DNA of 64,000 nucleotides from Variovorax ginsengisoli (GCF_006438845.1 NZ_RCZJ01000002.1:881145-945144), one strand, 5' to 3'; positions 39,864 to 53,600 are shown, counted from the stretch's first letter. Made by a program: numbers and translations. The notes: generated by a model not told the origin, from the sequence alone.

Positions 39864-39898
39864 AAAAAGCGCCCGCAATGGGGATTGCGTGCGCTTTT
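39864..39898 (-). terminator. Rho-independent terminator of sucCD
   Basis: On the minus strand AAAAGCGC/GCGCTTTT with an inner CGCAAT/ATTGCG and loop CCCC makes a long stem ending in TTTTT, 30 bp beyond the sucD stop. Confidence 0.9.
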
Positions 39899-39927
39899 CG
39901 TTTGTGTGTGGTCGCGAAACGCGATGC

Positions 39928-40821
39928 TTACAGGCGAGCCTTCAGCAGCTTGGCGAGCTCCGAGAAGTTGCGCGTCACGGTGAAGCCCGACTCTTCCATG
40001 ATGGCGAGCTTGGCATCGGCCGTGTCGGCACCGCCCGAGATCAGCGCGCCGGCGTGGCCCATGCGCTTGCCCGGAGGCGCGGTCACGCCAGCGATGAAAC
40101 CGACCACCGGCTTCTTCATGTTCAGCTTGCACCAGCGGGCGGCGTCGGCTTCGTCCGGGCCGCCGATTTCGCCGATCATGATGACCGCGTCGGTGTCCGG
40201 ATCGTCGTTGAAAGCCTGCATCACGTCGATGTGCTTCAGGCCGTTGATCGGGTCGCCGCCGATGCCGACTGCCGACGATTGGCCGAGGCCGATTTCCGTC
40301 AGTTGAGCCACGGCTTCATAGGTCAGCGTGCCCGAGCGCGAGACCACGCCGATGCGGCCTTTGCGGTGGATGTGGCCGGGCATGATGCCGATCTTGATTT
40401 CGTCGGGCGTGATCAGGCCGGGGCAGTTCGGGCCGAGCAGCAGCGTCTTCTTGCCGCCGGCGGCTTCCTTGGCCTTCATCTTGTTGCGCACTTCGAGCAT
40501 GTCCTTGACCGGAATGCCTTCGGTGATGCAGATGGCCATGTCCAGGTCGGCTTCGACAGCTTCCCAGATGGCGGCGGCGGCGCCAGGAGGCGGCACGTAG
40601 ATCACCGACACGGTGGCACCGGTCTGCGATGCGGCTTCTTTGACGGACCCAAAGATCGGGATGCCGAAGATCGACTCGCCGGCCTTCTTCGGGTTCACAC
40701 CGGCGACGAAGGCGTTCTTGCCGTTCGCGTATTCCTGGCACTTTTCCGTGTGGAACTGACCGGTCTTGCCGGTGATGCCTTGGGTGATGACCTTGGTGTC
40801 TTTGTTGATGTAGATCGACAT
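39928..40821 (-). CDS. sucD: Succinyl-CoA synthetase (ADP-forming), alpha subunit
   Basis: 297 aa from the ATG at 40821. It starts [20 protein letters not shown]. The active-site phosphohistidine is in [10 protein letters not shown] near residue 246, and the CoA-binding Rossmann part is at the N-terminus. It forms succinate plus ATP from succinyl-CoA in the TCA cycle together with SucC. It begins 10 bp after sucC, so the order is sucC-sucD as usual. Confidence 0.96.
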   Translation of the reverse strand: MSIYINKDTKVITQGITGKTGQFHTEKCQEYANGKNAFVAGVNPKKAGESIFGIPIFGSVKEAASQTGATVSVIYVPPPGAAAAIWEAVEADLDMAICITEGIPVKDMLEVRNKMKAKEAAGGKKTLLLGPNCPGLITPDEIKIGIMPGHIHRKGRIGVVSRSGTLTYEAVAQLTEIGLGQSSAVGIGGDPINGLKHIDVMQAFNDDPDTDAVIMIGEIGGPDEADAARWCKLNMKKPVVGFIAGVTAPPGKRMGHAGALISGGADTADAKLAIMEESGFTVTRNFSELAKLLKARL

Positions 40822-40831
40822 GACTTGTTCC

Positions 40832-41995
<1,164 letters not shown>

Positions 41996-42172
41996 GAGGT
42001 GTCTCTCGGAACGGAGGTTGAAAACTGGAGAGGGATGTGGCTGTTGTTCACGGGCCACGGCGTCCTGCAGGGCGGGGGCGGCGAACAACAGGCGACTGTA
42101 TCATGGTGCGCCGCACCAAAGGCGAGCCTCTGCCTGCGGTCATCACGTAGCCCCTTTCTCGGTACAAACACC

Positions 42173-43096
42173 ATGGCCAAGGTCTTCATCGACGGCGAAG
42201 CCGGCACCACCGGCCTCCAGATCCGCGAACGTCTCGCGACGATGCCGGGCATCGAAATCGTGAGCATCGATCCCGCGTTGCGCAAGGACGCCCATGCCAA
42301 GCGCGACCTGATGGCGGGCGTCGACCTCGTCATCCTCTGCCTGCACGACGATGCCGCGATCGAATCGGTGGCGCTGATCGACCAGTTGCCGGGCAAGAAG
42401 CCCAAGATCATCGATGCGTCGACCGCCCACCGTACGCACGCCGACTGGGTGTTCGGCTTCCCCGAATTGACCGAAGGCCACTGGCAGGCCGTGGCGAAGG
42501 CCACGCGCGTCGGCAACCCGGGCTGCTACGCCACAGGCGCCATCGCCATCGTGCGTCCATTGGTCGACGCCGGCTTGCTGCCCGCCGACTTCCCGATCGC
42601 GCTGCCCTCGGTCAGCGGCTACTCCGGCGGTGGCCGGGCCATGATCGAGGCGTACGAACAGGGCGAGGCCGCGCCTTTCGAGACCTACGCGCTGGGCCTC
42701 AAGCACAAGCACATCCCCGAGATCATGAAGTTCACCGGCCTCACGCGCCGCCCGGTGTTCATCCCGTCGGTCGGCAACTTCAAGCAGGGCATGCTGGTGC
42801 AGCTGCCGCTGCATCTCGACGACCTGCCGGGCCAGCCCAAGGCGGCCGATCTGCACGATGCATTGACCGCACACTACGCCCGCAGCAACACGCCCGACGG
42901 GTTCGTGAAGGTGCTGCCGCCCACCACTGACGGCAAACTCGAGCCCACGGCGCTCAACGACACCAACCAGCTGGAATTGCGCGTGTTCCCGAACGAGGAC
43001 CACCGCCATGCCGTCGTCATCGCCCGCCTCGACAACCTGGGCAAGGGCGCCAGCGGCGCCGCGGTGCAGAACCTCAAGCTGATGCTCGGGCTCTGA
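42173..43096 (+). CDS. argC: N-acetyl-gamma-glutamyl-phosphate reductase, type 2
   Basis: 307 aa from the ATG at 42173. The short form with [17 protein letters not shown] at the start is the type 2 (AgrC2) class. The catalytic cysteine is in [11 protein letters not shown] near residue 118, and the active-site histidine region is [10 protein letters not shown]. It reduces N-acetylglutamyl phosphate to the semialdehyde in arginine synthesis. The very long frame upstream of 42173 is antisense to sucC and not real. Confidence 0.93.
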   Translation: MAKVFIDGEAGTTGLQIRERLATMPGIEIVSIDPALRKDAHAKRDLMAGVDLVILCLHDDAAIESVALIDQLPGKKPKIIDASTAHRTHADWVFGFPELTEGHWQAVAKATRVGNPGCYATGAIAIVRPLVDAGLLPADFPIALPSVSGYSGGGRAMIEAYEQGEAAPFETYALGLKHKHIPEIMKFTGLTRRPVFIPSVGNFKQGMLVQLPLHLDDLPGQPKAADLHDALTAHYARSNTPDGFVKVLPPTTDGKLEPTALNDTNQLELRVFPNEDHRHAVVIARLDNLGKGASGAAVQNLKLMLGL

Positions 43097-43119
43097 GTGC
43101 GACATCGGCGCATCTTCGG

Positions 43120-43824
43120 ATGGATTTGAATCTGGCCAGCTATCTGCTGGCTTTCGGCAAAAGCGCCTTGCTGGTGGTGGCGACTTTGCTGCCCATCATC
43201 AACCCGCCCAGCACGGCGACGATCTTCCTGTCGCTGACCGAAGGTGCATCGGAAGCCACGCGGCGCGAACTCGCGCGGCGCATCGCACGCAATGTGTTTC
43301 TGCTCATGCTCGGCTGCACGCTGGTGGGCTCCTTCGTGCTCGACTTCTTCGGTCTCTCGCTCGACATCGTGCGCGTCGCGGGTGGCCTGCTGGTGGTGAA
43401 CATCGGGTGGCGCCTGTTGAGTGCGGAGAGCAGCGACACCGCGCGCACCGCCCGATTGGCCGAGGTCTACACGCCCGAGATGGTCAACAAGACGGCGTTC
43501 TATCCACTGTCGTTTCCCATCACCTGCGGTCCGGGCACGCTGGCCGCCACGATCACGGTCGGCGTCAGTCTGGCCGACCCCTCGCTCGCATTGAGCGCGG
43601 CGCGCAGCGGCGGCGCCGTCGTGGGATTGGGTCTGGTCGCCGTCGTGGTGTTGCTGTGCTACCGCTACGCGCAGAATTTGCTGCGACCGCTGGGCGAGAC
43701 CGGCACGGTCATCTTCCTGCGGCTGTCGGCCTTCATCCTGTTGTGCCTGGGCATCCAGATTTTCTGGGACGGCGCCGGGGCGCTGCTGGCGGACGCCATG
43801 CAGCGGGGGATGCGCGCGGCCTGA
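43120..43824 (+). CDS. MarC family integral membrane protein
   Basis: 234 aa with six transmembrane helices. The family motifs LPIINPPSTATIFLSLTEG (near residue 22) and KTAFYPLSFPITCGPGTLA (near residue 125) repeat the inverted NP-type loop. MarC/UPF0056 proteins have no confirmed transport substrate; the original link to multiple antibiotic resistance was not upheld. It lies 23 bp after argC on the same strand and may be cotranscribed. Confidence 0.87.
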   Translation: MDLNLASYLLAFGKSALLVVATLLPIINPPSTATIFLSLTEGASEATRRELARRIARNVFLLMLGCTLVGSFVLDFFGLSLDIVRVAGGLLVVNIGWRLLSAESSDTARTARLAEVYTPEMVNKTAFYPLSFPITCGPGTLAATITVGVSLADPSLALSAARSGGAVVGLGLVAVVVLLCYRYAQNLLRPLGETGTVIFLRLSAFILLCLGIQIFWDGAGALLADAMQRGMRAA

Positions 43825-43868
43825 TGCAGGGTGCAGGTCGGAAGCGGGTCTGCACGCCGCCCACCCGG

Positions 43869-44687
43869 TCAGCGCAGCATTGCCGACATTGCCGAGCAGC
43901 AATTCAGCATGCGCACCGCCGCCTCGACCGTCGGGGCGCCAAAGCGCAGCGCCGTCGGTGCAATCCGCTCGAACGCGGGCCACTGGCCGAACAGGTCGGC
44001 CAATGCAGGCGTCTGCGTGCACAGCGTGACGGTCAGGGGCGTCGGCCACACCAACGGCGCGACGGACGCCCGATTGTCCAGCGCAGAAACGACGCCCGCC
44101 CGGATCGCCGCGCACGACTGCGCCGGCGACAGCGAGATGCCACTGGTCTGCCCTGTCGCGCGCTTGGTCTGCACGAAGGTCGCTTGCGGGAACAGCGGGT
44201 GGTTCTCCGCGATGAAGAGGTCGTCGCCACTCGCCATCAGCACTGGCGCGCCGTATTCGCCCGCGAGCGCACCGTAGATCCCAGCTTCGCTCATCGGTTG
44301 GCCGTCGAACTCGATGGCCGCGAAGGCGAAGCTGTTGATGGTGTGCGCGAGGATGCCGGCGCCCTGGGCGCGCGCGTGGTAGCCGACCATGCAGACGCCG
44401 TCCATGCCCAGCTCCACGCCGGCGACCATGCTCAGGTAGCGAGGCTTGCCCTGGATCGCCTGGGCGCGCGGGTCCAGTACGTCGGGCAGCAGGTTGCGGA
44501 AATCGCCGTGCGAGTCGTTGACGTAGACCTCGGTCGCACCGCCGTCGAAGGCGCCTGCGATGGCGGCGTTGGCTTCGTCGGTCATCCAGCGGCGGGCGCG
44601 TTCGTACTCGCCGTTGCCCGATCGCGTCTGCTGCGGGTGGTAGACGCCGGCCACGCCTTCGATGTCGGTGGAGATCAGGATTTTCAT
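43869..44687 (-). CDS. M55 family D-aminopeptidase (DppA-like)
   Basis: 272 aa from the ATG at 44687, with ATGA overlap with the P1 peptidase gene. It opens MKILISTDIEGVAGVYHPQQ; Asp8 and Glu10 are the zinc ligands of DppA. Other motifs are ATEVYVNDSHGDFRNLLP and GVCMVGYHARA. DppA of Bacillus removes D-amino acids (D-Ala) from peptides and acts as a self-compartmentalised decamer. It is the last gene of the peptide-uptake operon. Confidence 0.88.
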   Translation of the reverse strand: MKILISTDIEGVAGVYHPQQTRSGNGEYERARRWMTDEANAAIAGAFDGGATEVYVNDSHGDFRNLLPDVLDPRAQAIQGKPRYLSMVAGVELGMDGVCMVGYHARAQGAGILAHTINSFAFAAIEFDGQPMSEAGIYGALAGEYGAPVLMASGDDLFIAENHPLFPQATFVQTKRATGQTSGISLSPAQSCAAIRAGVVSALDNRASVAPLVWPTPLTVTLCTQTPALADLFGQWPAFERIAPTALRFGAPTVEAAVRMLNCCSAMSAMLR

Positions 44688-45739
44688 GTGGGTTCGACTG
44701 TGAAGAGGCCGCTGGCGGCGGAGGCATGCGGCTGCGCATCGCGCAGCAGGTCGGCCAGTGCAGGCCGCATGTGGCCGTCGCGCCCGACGAAGGACGTCGC
44801 CCGCCACAGCGCATGCAGGATGGCCTGCTCCACGCTGTCGGCCACCGCCTGGAACAGGCCGTCGAGCAGTGCGTCGTGCAGCATCGCCACGGCCGGCATC
44901 GGCTCGATGGGCCGCTGCGGCAGGGTGTAGGCCGTCGAAAAGGCCAACGCGATGTCGCCGCTGCCGTGGCCGAAGACCGAGCCGGTGCGTGCGAGGCCCG
45001 CGCCGGCCCGCAGCGATAGGCGGCGCAGCTGACGTGCATCGAGCGGCGCATCGGTGGCGATCAGGATGATGATCGAGCCCTTCTCGGGCTCGGCCGGCAT
45101 CGCCGCCACCGGCGCACCGACCGCATGCCCCGCGATCACGAGGTTGTCGCGCACGCCGTAGTTGGCCAGCACCAGCGCGCCGACGGTGTGTGCGCCGGCC
45201 AGGCGCGAGGCACTGCCGATGCCGCCCTTCACGCCGAAGCTGGTCATGCCGCGCCCCGCACCGACCGAACCCTGCGCGAAGTCGGCGCTCGCGGCCGACC
45301 AGGCACGCAGGTAATCGGCCTCGGTCACCGCCATGCGCTGGATGTCGTTGAGGAAGCCGTCGTTGCACTCGAAGACCAGCGGGTTCAGCGTCGGCAGGCC
45401 GCGGCCGCACTCGGGGTTGGCCGCCATGCACTGACGGATCTGCGCTGCAGCCACGGCGGGCACCGAGAAGGTGTTGGTCAGCGCGATCGGCGCCTCCAGC
45501 ACGCCGAGCTCTTCGACCTGCATCAGCCCCACGCTCTTGCCGAAGCCGTTGAGCACCGTGAAGCCGGCCGGTACGCGCTGCAGGTACGGATCGCCGCCAT
45601 GCGGCCGCACGACGGTCACGCCCGTGTGCACGTCGCCCGCATCGAGCGTCGCATGGCCGACGGTGACGCCCCCCACGTCGGTGATCGCATCGCGCGCGCC
45701 CGAGGGCAGCCGGCCGATGCGCGGGACCGGAACCGCCAT
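44684..45739 (-). CDS. P1 (S58) family self-processing aminopeptidase, DmpA/BapA-like
   Basis: 351 aa from the ATG at 45739. The autocleavage site is Gly221/Ser222 in EPEKG/SIIILIATDAPLDA; Ser222 becomes the N-terminal nucleophile of the beta chain. The alpha chain has GAGRGMTSFGVKGGIG near 160-175. DmpA cleaves L-amino-acid amides and some D-Ala peptides; BapA relatives (known from Variovorax) cleave beta-amino-acid peptides. Which class this belongs to cannot be told from sequence alone. It lies 2 bp after the permease gene, so it is cytoplasmic and supplied by the transporter. Confidence 0.88.
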   Translation of the reverse strand: MAVPVPRIGRLPSGARDAITDVGGVTVGHATLDAGDVHTGVTVVRPHGGDPYLQRVPAGFTVLNGFGKSVGLMQVEELGVLEAPIALTNTFSVPAVAAAQIRQCMAANPECGRGLPTLNPLVFECNDGFLNDIQRMAVTEADYLRAWSAASADFAQGSVGAGRGMTSFGVKGGIGSASRLAGAHTVGALVLANYGVRDNLVIAGHAVGAPVAAMPAEPEKGSIIILIATDAPLDARQLRRLSLRAGAGLARTGSVFGHGSGDIALAFSTAYTLPQRPIEPMPAVAMLHDALLDGLFQAVADSVEQAILHALWRATSFVGRDGHMRPALADLLRDAQPHASAASGLFTVEPT

Positions 45740-45741
45740 GC

Positions 45742-46626
45742 CTACAGCCGATCGATCTTCGGATCGAGCGCGTCGCGCAGGCCGTCGCCCAGCAGGTTGA
45801 AGGCCAGCACCGTGAAGAAGATCGCCAATGACGGGAACAGCGCCACGTGCGGCGCGTTGACCATGTCCGCGCGCGCCTCGTTGAGCATCGCGCCCCACTC
45901 CGGCGTTGGCGGCTGCGCGCCCAGGCCCAGGAAGGACAGGCTCGCCGCCGTGATGATCGAGGTGCCCAGCCGCATCGTGAAGTACACGACGATGGCCGAG
46001 ATGGTGCCCGGCAGGATGTGCCGCAGCAGGATCGTGCGGTCGCTCGCGCCGATGCTCTGCGTGGCCTCGATGTAGGTCAGGTTCTTCAGCACCAGCGTGT
46101 TGCCGCGCACCAGGCGCGCGAAGGCCGGCACGCTGAACACCGACACCGCGATCACCACGTTGACCATGCCGCTGCCCAAGATCGCCACCACGCCCAGCGC
46201 GAGCAGCACGCCCGGAAAGGCGAAGAGCACGTCGGAGATGCGCATGACGATGCGGTCCCACCAGCCGCCGTAGTAGCCCGCCAGCAGGCCGAACACGGTG
46301 CCGATGATGGCGCCCAGCACCACGGAGAAAAAGCCCGCCGCCAGCGAGATGCGCGTTCCCATCAGGATGCGGCTGAAGATGTCGCGGCCCAGCGGGTCGA
46401 CGCCGAACCAGTGCATCGCCGACGGACCCTGGTTGATGCGGTCGTAGTCGAAGAAATTCTCGGCGTCGAAGGGCGCGATCCACGGTGCAAGCGCCGCGAC
46501 GAGAACCAGCAGCACGACGAAGATCAACGCACCGAAGGCGACGTGTTGCATGCGGAACTTGCGCCAGAACTCACGCCAGGGCGTGCGCACTGTGTTTTCG
46601 GCAGCGACCGTGGAAGAAATCGTCAT
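45742..46626 (-). CDS. gsiD: Peptide/glutathione ABC transporter permease (GsiD/DppC type)
   Basis: 294 aa with the N-terminal OppC cap helix (residues 25-50) and five further helices. The marker [20 protein letters not shown] is near residue 72, and the EAA loop [21 protein letters not shown] near residue 185 docks with the ATPase. Inner membrane, pairs with GsiC. The symbol is given by operon match to E. coli iaaA-gsiABCD; glutathione as substrate is not certain. Confidence 0.82.
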   Translation of the reverse strand: MTISSTVAAENTVRTPWREFWRKFRMQHVAFGALIFVVLLVLVAALAPWIAPFDAENFFDYDRINQGPSAMHWFGVDPLGRDIFSRILMGTRISLAAGFFSVVLGAIIGTVFGLLAGYYGGWWDRIVMRISDVLFAFPGVLLALGVVAILGSGMVNVVIAVSVFSVPAFARLVRGNTLVLKNLTYIEATQSIGASDRTILLRHILPGTISAIVVYFTMRLGTSIITAASLSFLGLGAQPPTPEWGAMLNEARADMVNAPHVALFPSLAIFFTVLAFNLLGDGLRDALDPKIDRL

Positions 46627-46636
46627 GGTCGGGGAT

Positions 46637-47557
46637 TCACTTGTAGCGGATGGTCGGATTGATGAAGCCGTAAAGCACGTCGACCACCAGGTTGATCAGG
46701 ATGAACTCCAGCGAGAACAGCAGCACGAGCGTCTGGATGACCGGGTAGTCGCGCATCTCGATCGCATCGACCAGCAGACGTCCCAGCCCCGGCCAGTTGA
46801 AGACGGCCTCGACCACGATCGAGCCGCCGAGAAGAAAGCCGAACTGCAGGCCCATCATGGTGACGACCGGAATCAGCGCGTTGCGCAGGCAGTGCTTGAG
46901 CACCACCCACTTCTCGCTCACGCCCTTCGCACGCGCAGTGCGCACGAAGTCTTCCTGGATCACCTCGATGAAGGACGAGCGCGTGAAGCGCGCCATCACG
47001 GCCGCGACGGCCGCCCCCAGCGTGAGCGAGGGCAGGATGTAGTGGCGCCATGAGTCGGCACCGACCGTCGGCAGCCAGCCCAGCTGCACCGAGAACACCT
47101 GCATCAGCAGCATGCCCAGCGCAAAGGCGGGAAAGGAGATGCCCGAGACCGCCAGCGTCATGCCGATGCGGTCGGGCCATTGGTTGCGGTACACCGCCGA
47201 CACGATGCCGATGATCATGCCGAAGACCACCGCCCAGGCCATGCTGGTGAGGGTGAGCAACAGCGTGGGCATGAAGCGCTCGGCAATCTCGGTCGACACC
47301 GGCCGCTTGGAGCGCAGCGAGTGGCCGAAGTCGCCCTGCACGATGTTCACGAAGAAGTTCAAGAACTGCTGCGGCATCGACTTGTCGAGCCCCAGGTCCT
47401 GGCGGACCAGTTCGACCGTCTCGGGACTGGCGTCGACGCCTGCAGCGAGCCGCGCCGGATCGCCCGGCAGCATGTGGACGAACAGGAACACCAGCACCGC
47501 GACGATGAGCAGCGTCGGCAGCAGACCCAGCAGGCGCTTGAGGATGTAGGAAGTCAT
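46637..47557 (-). CDS. gsiC: Peptide/glutathione ABC transporter permease (GsiC/DppB type)
   Basis: 306 aa, six helices. The N-terminus [20 protein letters not shown] is typical of DppB/OppB permeases, as is the periplasmic loop with [15 protein letters not shown]. The ATPase-coupling EAA loop is [20 protein letters not shown] near residue 210. It is 24 bp downstream of gsiB and 10 bp upstream of gsiD. Confidence 0.82.
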   Translation of the reverse strand: MTSYILKRLLGLLPTLLIVAVLVFLFVHMLPGDPARLAAGVDASPETVELVRQDLGLDKSMPQQFLNFFVNIVQGDFGHSLRSKRPVSTEIAERFMPTLLLTLTSMAWAVVFGMIIGIVSAVYRNQWPDRIGMTLAVSGISFPAFALGMLLMQVFSVQLGWLPTVGADSWRHYILPSLTLGAAVAAVMARFTRSSFIEVIQEDFVRTARAKGVSEKWVVLKHCLRNALIPVVTMMGLQFGFLLGGSIVVEAVFNWPGLGRLLVDAIEMRDYPVIQTLVLLFSLEFILINLVVDVLYGFINPTIRYK

Positions 47558-47581
47558 CGTCGCGGATCGGCGTGGTCGTGA

Positions 47582-49120
47582 TTACTTCAGTTCGACTTCG
47601 TCGAAGTTGAAGCTGCCGTCGGGAATCACGTAGAAGCCGCTCAGGTTGCGCGCACGCACCGACACCATCTGCTCCGTCACCAGAAAGGCCCATGGGGCGT
47701 CCTTCCAAATGCGCTGCTGCACGTCGGCATAGATCTTGGCCTTGGCCGCCGCGTCGGTGGTGACCAGCGCCTTCTTGATGCCGGCGTCGACTTCGGCGTT
47801 CTTGTAGTAGGCGGTGTTGAAGAGCTTCGGCGGGAACGATTCCGACGACAGGAGCGGGCGCAGCGCCCAATCGGCTTCACCGGTCGACGACGACCAGCCG
47901 ACGTAGTACATGCGCACCGGCGCGGTCGCCGGGTCTTGTGCGCTCTCGACGCGTTCGACGCGCTGGCCGGCTTCGAGCGCCTGCACCTGCACCTTGATGC
48001 CGACCTGGCCCAGCTGCTGCTGCACGAACTGGATCACCTTCTGCGCGGTCGTGTGGTTGTAGGCCGACCACAGCGTGCTCTCGAAGCCGTTCGGATAGCC
48101 GGCTTCGGCCAGCAACGCCTTGGCCTTGGCCGGGTCGTACGGCCAGGGGCCGGTCTTGATGGCGTTGTCGACGCCCTTGGGCAACACGCCCTCGGCCGGA
48201 ATCGCGAAGCCGGAGAACGCCACCTTCGTCAATGCGTCCTTGTTGATCGCGTAGTTGATGGCTTCGCGCACCTTCGGATTGTCGAACGGCTTCTGCTGTG
48301 TGTTGAACGAGATGTAGCGCTGGATGATCGACGGCGCGGCCGTCACTTCGAGGCTCGGCTTGGCGCGCAGGGTCGCGACCGATTCGGGCGGGAGCGTGAA
48401 GGCGAAGTGCGCTTCGTTGGTCTGCATCATCGCGGCGCGGGTGTTGTTGTCCACCACCGGGCGCCAGGTGATCGAGTCGACCTTCGGGTAGCCCTTGCGC
48501 CAGTAGCCATCGAACTTGGCGACCTTCAGGTAGTCGGTCGATTTCCATTCGACGAACTTGAAGGGGCCGGTGCCGACGGGGTTCTGGGCGATGCCCTTGC
48601 TGCCGTACTTGGCCAGTGCGGCCGGCGAGATGATCACGCCCGAAGGGTGCGCCAGCGTGTTGATGAAGGGCGAGAAGGGCTCGGTGAGCGTGAACTTGAC
48701 CGTGGTCGCGTCGACGGCCTCGGTCTTGGCGATGTTCTTGTAGAGGTTGTAGCGCTTGAGCTTGTTCTCCGGGTTCGTCACGCGGTCGAAGGTGGCCTTC
48801 ACGGCTTCGGCGTTGAAGTCGGTGCCGTCGTGGAACTTGACGCCGGTGCGCAGCTTCACGGTGTAGACCAGGCCGTCGGCACTCACGGTGTGACCGGTGG
48901 CGAGCACCGGCACCATCTTCATGTCCTTGTCGAAACCGTAGAGGCCTTGGTAGAACGACTTGGCCACGGCCTGCGAAAGTGTGTCGTTGGCGTCATAGGG
49001 GTCGGTGGTGGTGAAGCTGGAATACACGGCGACCACCACGTCCTTGGCGGCGTGCGCAGAAAGCGCGACACCGGCAAGGGCGAGCGCGGCTGCGGTTCGG
49101 GACAGGCGTTGGTTGAACAT
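47582..49120 (-). CDS. gsiB: Periplasmic peptide/glutathione-binding protein (GsiB type)
   Basis: 512 aa. Signal peptide [19 protein letters not shown] (cleavage near residue 25). It is a family 5 solute-binding protein: [20 protein letters not shown] and [20 protein letters not shown] near residues 75-110, and [13 protein letters not shown] near residue 180. Delivers peptide ligands to GsiCD. Length matches GsiB (about 512 aa). Confidence 0.87.
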   Translation of the reverse strand: MFNQRLSRTAAALALAGVALSAHAAKDVVVAVYSSFTTTDPYDANDTLSQAVAKSFYQGLYGFDKDMKMVPVLATGHTVSADGLVYTVKLRTGVKFHDGTDFNAEAVKATFDRVTNPENKLKRYNLYKNIAKTEAVDATTVKFTLTEPFSPFINTLAHPSGVIISPAALAKYGSKGIAQNPVGTGPFKFVEWKSTDYLKVAKFDGYWRKGYPKVDSITWRPVVDNNTRAAMMQTNEAHFAFTLPPESVATLRAKPSLEVTAAPSIIQRYISFNTQQKPFDNPKVREAINYAINKDALTKVAFSGFAIPAEGVLPKGVDNAIKTGPWPYDPAKAKALLAEAGYPNGFESTLWSAYNHTTAQKVIQFVQQQLGQVGIKVQVQALEAGQRVERVESAQDPATAPVRMYYVGWSSSTGEADWALRPLLSSESFPPKLFNTAYYKNAEVDAGIKKALVTTDAAAKAKIYADVQQRIWKDAPWAFLVTEQMVSVRARNLSGFYVIPDGSFNFDEVELK

Positions 49121-49177
49121 GCGAAGACTCCTTTGAAGTCGGTGGGTGACGATGATGGAAAAGAAAAACCGAAACGG

Positions 49178-51079
<1,902 letters not shown>

Positions 51080-51089
51080 GGCGACCTGT

Positions 51090-52031
51090 TCAGCGATGGA
51101 TGGCGGTGTGGGGCGCGTCGGCGCCGCGGGCGTGCGCCCGGTACATGCCTTCCGTGTTGAAGGGCAGGCAGACGTTGCCGAGCCGGTCGACGGCGATCAG
51201 CCCGCCGCGTCCGCCCATGGGCGGGAGCGTCTGCATCACGACTGCGTCGGTAGCCTGCTGCAAGGTCTGGCCAGCGTAGCGCATGCGTGCGCACACGTCG
51301 TAGGCGGCAACGGCGCGCATGAACATCTCTCCGCTGCCGGTGCACGACACCGCCGCCGTCGCGTCGTCGGCGTAGGTCCCTGCGCCGATCAGCGGTGAGT
51401 CGCCGATGCGGCCGACGCGCTTGTTGGTCATGCCGCCGGTGGAGGTGGCTGCGGCGAGATGGCCGTGCATGTCGAGCGCGACCGCACCGACGGTGCCGAA
51501 CTTGGTGCCCTCGGCCAGCGGCCCGCTGTCGTGGTCCAGCGAGACGCGGTCGCTGGCGCGCGCGCGATGGAGTTGTTGGCGGCGAGCCTCGGTCGAGAAG
51601 TACGACGGGTCGACCATCTCCAGGCCGCGCTCGCGCGCGAAGAACTCGGCGCCGGTGCCGGCCAGCAGGACGTGGCTGCCGTCTTCCATCACCGCACGCG
51701 CCGCGCGAATGGGGCGACGAACCCGGCTGACGCCCGCGATGGCCCCCGCCCGCAGATCGCTGCCGTTCATGACCGCGGCGTCGAGTTCGTGCGTCTCGTC
51801 ATGCGTGAAAACGGCACCGTGCCCGGCGTTGAAGAGTGGACAGTCTTCCAGCATCTCGACGGCCAGGCAGGCTGCATCGAGCGCGGACCCGCCACGCAGC
51901 AGCATGGCCTGCGCTGCAGAGACGATGTCGTGCAATGCGGCCCGGTAAGGCGCCGCGCTGGCGGCGTCGGCCGCGGCGGCGGCGATGGTGCCGGCTCCGC
52001 CGTGGATGGCGATCACAGGAGGGGTGTTCAT
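51090..52031 (-). CDS. iaaA: Isoaspartyl peptidase/L-asparaginase (Ntn hydrolase)
   Basis: 313 aa. The plant-type asparaginase fold is shown by IAIHGGAGT at the N-terminus, NAGHGAVFT near residue 68 and the self-cleavage site [13 protein letters not shown] with Thr180 as nucleophile of the beta subunit, followed by [19 protein letters not shown]. It hydrolyses beta-aspartyl dipeptides and asparagine. It overlaps the regulator gene (ATGA) and precedes gsiA by 10 bp, the same neighbours as in E. coli. Confidence 0.9.
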   Translation of the reverse strand: MNTPPVIAIHGGAGTIAAAAADAASAAPYRAALHDIVSAAQAMLLRGGSALDAACLAVEMLEDCPLFNAGHGAVFTHDETHELDAAVMNGSDLRAGAIAGVSRVRRPIRAARAVMEDGSHVLLAGTGAEFFARERGLEMVDPSYFSTEARRQQLHRARASDRVSLDHDSGPLAEGTKFGTVGAVALDMHGHLAAATSTGGMTNKRVGRIGDSPLIGAGTYADDATAAVSCTGSGEMFMRAVAAYDVCARMRYAGQTLQQATDAVVMQTLPPMGGRGGLIAVDRLGNVCLPFNTEGMYRAHARGADAPHTAIHR

Positions 52032-52984
52032 GGTTGCTTGTTCTTAGAGGTCACGCGCGTGGCGGCAAACGCACCGCCGTTCGCCGTCGCTTCAGCGCGC
52101 AGGCTTTGTGCGCCGTGCAGCCAGGGCGCCACGGATTGCATGACGCTGCTGGCCCGGTGGAAGGCGCCGGGGGTGCGCAAGGCGACGGCGCTGACCAGCG
52201 CCTCGATCAACGCCAGCACGCTGGTGTCGCAGTTGGGGCGGTAACGGGTTTCGGTTTGCGCATAGAGCGCCACGTCCGCCAGCGGCGCGAGCGGCGAACT
52301 CGGCCGGTCCGTCAGCACCAGCACCCGAACGCCGTGCGCGCGCGCGATCCCGGCGATGGCGATGGTGTCGGTCAGATAGCGCGGGAACGCGATGGCGATC
52401 AGCAGGTCTTTGTCGTTGCCACGAGCGACCAGCCGCGCGGCGTGCGTGACACCGCTGGGCGTCGGCAGCAGCCGGAGGTCGGCGCAATACGCATCGAGCC
52501 CGTGCTGCAACAGGCCTGCCAGCCAGGCGCTCGCTCCAAAACCGACGATGTGCACGGTCCGGGCGTCGAGGATGTGCTGCACCGCCAGCTCGCAGGCGCC
52601 CTGGTCGAGGGTGCGGCGGGTCGCTTCGATGTTTCGGTGGCTCTCTGCCAGTGCATTGGCGAAGACCTCGGCGACCGTCGTCGGTTGCGCCAAGCTGCCG
52701 CGCAACTGCTCGACCGGCGCGATCAGGGGCTCGAAGCCCCGCACGAGCTCGGCCCGGAAGCTGGCATAGCCCTCGTAGCCCAAAGCCCGCGCGAAACGGT
52801 TGGCCGTGGCCACCGACACGCCTGCCGCTTCTGCCAATTCGTCGATCGGCAGCGTGGCGACCTGCAGCGGACGGGTGAGCACGAAGTCGGCGACCTGCCG
52901 GTGGGAACGCGTCAGCCGCGGCATTTCCCGCGCGATGCGTTGCGCCACCGTGGAGGCAGGGGTTGGGGAAGAACTTCGGGTCAT
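52028..52984 (-). CDS. MurR/RpiR-family transcriptional regulator of the peptide operon
   Basis: 318 aa. N-terminal HTH_6 domain (residues 10-85, with ELAEAAGVSVATANRFARAL as the recognition region) and a C-terminal SIS domain (about 135-270, VHIVGFGASAWLA and TDRPSSPLA). SIS domains usually bind phosphosugars, for example MurNAc-6-P in MurR. It is the first gene of the eight-gene operon and probably controls itself and the genes behind it. A murein-derived ligand would fit the D-peptide enzymes but is unproved. Confidence 0.88.
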   Translation of the reverse strand: MTRSSSPTPASTVAQRIAREMPRLTRSHRQVADFVLTRPLQVATLPIDELAEAAGVSVATANRFARALGYEGYASFRAELVRGFEPLIAPVEQLRGSLAQPTTVAEVFANALAESHRNIEATRRTLDQGACELAVQHILDARTVHIVGFGASAWLAGLLQHGLDAYCADLRLLPTPSGVTHAARLVARGNDKDLLIAIAFPRYLTDTIAIAGIARAHGVRVLVLTDRPSSPLAPLADVALYAQTETRYRPNCDTSVLALIEALVSAVALRTPGAFHRASSVMQSVAPWLHGAQSLRAEATANGGAFAATRVTSKNKQP

Positions 52985-53020
52985 GCCCTTGTCGCAGCGC
53001 AGCGCTTGTCGTCCGTCGAA

Positions 53021-53034
53021 GTAAATGGAATTAC
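53021..53034. promoter_or_regulatory. Candidate RpiR operator
   Basis: GTAAATGGAATTAC is an imperfect 14-bp palindrome (GTAA/TTAC arms) inside an AT-rich island, 37 bp upstream of the regulator start. RpiR proteins bind semi-palindromes of this kind. Position and symmetry are the only support. Confidence 0.35.
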
Positions 53035-53103
53035 AAATATACGACAGAAAGAAAATTTTTGGTCATTTAAACGGCAGAACGTTGGCGACAGGGCGTGGCG
53101 CCC

Positions 53104-53553
53104 TCAAGCCCGACGGGTGGAACCCAGCACCTTGCCGACGACTTCGCCGCTGAAGCCACGGGCAAGCAGGAACCGGACCTGTCGGGCGCGCTCCTTCATG
53201 TCCACTGCCGGCATGCCGAAGCGGCGCGCCCAGACTTCGCGCGCCCGGTCCAGTTCCGTCTCACGCAGCGCTGCGACGGCTTCTGCAACGGCTTCGGGCG
53301 CGATGCCCTTGTGCAGCAGTTCCTGGCGCACCCGCGCAGCGCCCATGCGTGGCGCGCGCAGGTTGACCACCGACTGCACCACCCGCGTCTCGTTGATGAA
53401 ATCCTTGGCGGCCAGTTCGTCGAGTGCCAGCGCCAGCGTGCCCGGGACCTCTTCGTACTTCGCCAGCTTGCGTTCGAGTTCGGGGCGCGAATGCTCGCGC
53501 TGGCTCAGCAGACGCAGCGCGCGGCCTTTGAGGGAGGGCGCAGAAAAAGCCAT
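53104..53553 (-). CDS. recX: Regulatory protein RecX
   Basis: 149 aa, all-helical three-helix repeats: LKGRALRLLSQREHSRPELERKL-type start, KDFINETRVVQSVVN, and MGAARVRQELLHKGI near residue 72. RecX caps RecA filaments and limits their growth. It lies 67 bp downstream of recA on the same strand, beyond a hairpin that may limit its expression. Confidence 0.93.
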   Translation of the reverse strand: MAFSAPSLKGRALRLLSQREHSRPELERKLAKYEEVPGTLALALDELAAKDFINETRVVQSVVNLRAPRMGAARVRQELLHKGIAPEAVAEAVAALRETELDRAREVWARRFGMPAVDMKERARQVRFLLARGFSGEVVGKVLGSTRRA

Positions 53554-53580
53554 GGGATGCGGTGGCGTCGACGCGAAAGC

Positions 53581-53600
53581 GCCCGCGACGGTGCGCGGGC
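53581..53600 (-). terminator. Hairpin between recA and recX
   Basis: GCCCGCG/CGCGGGC with a six-base loop, followed on the minus strand by GCTTTCGCG. It has only a three-T tail, so it would be a weak terminator allowing read-through into recX, as described for E. coli recA-recX. Confidence 0.5.

Noticed and set aside
53038..53075. Sigma-70 promoter for the RpiR operon
   Set aside because: The AT-rich stretch offers a TATATT-like -10, but no -35 box at acceptable spacing.
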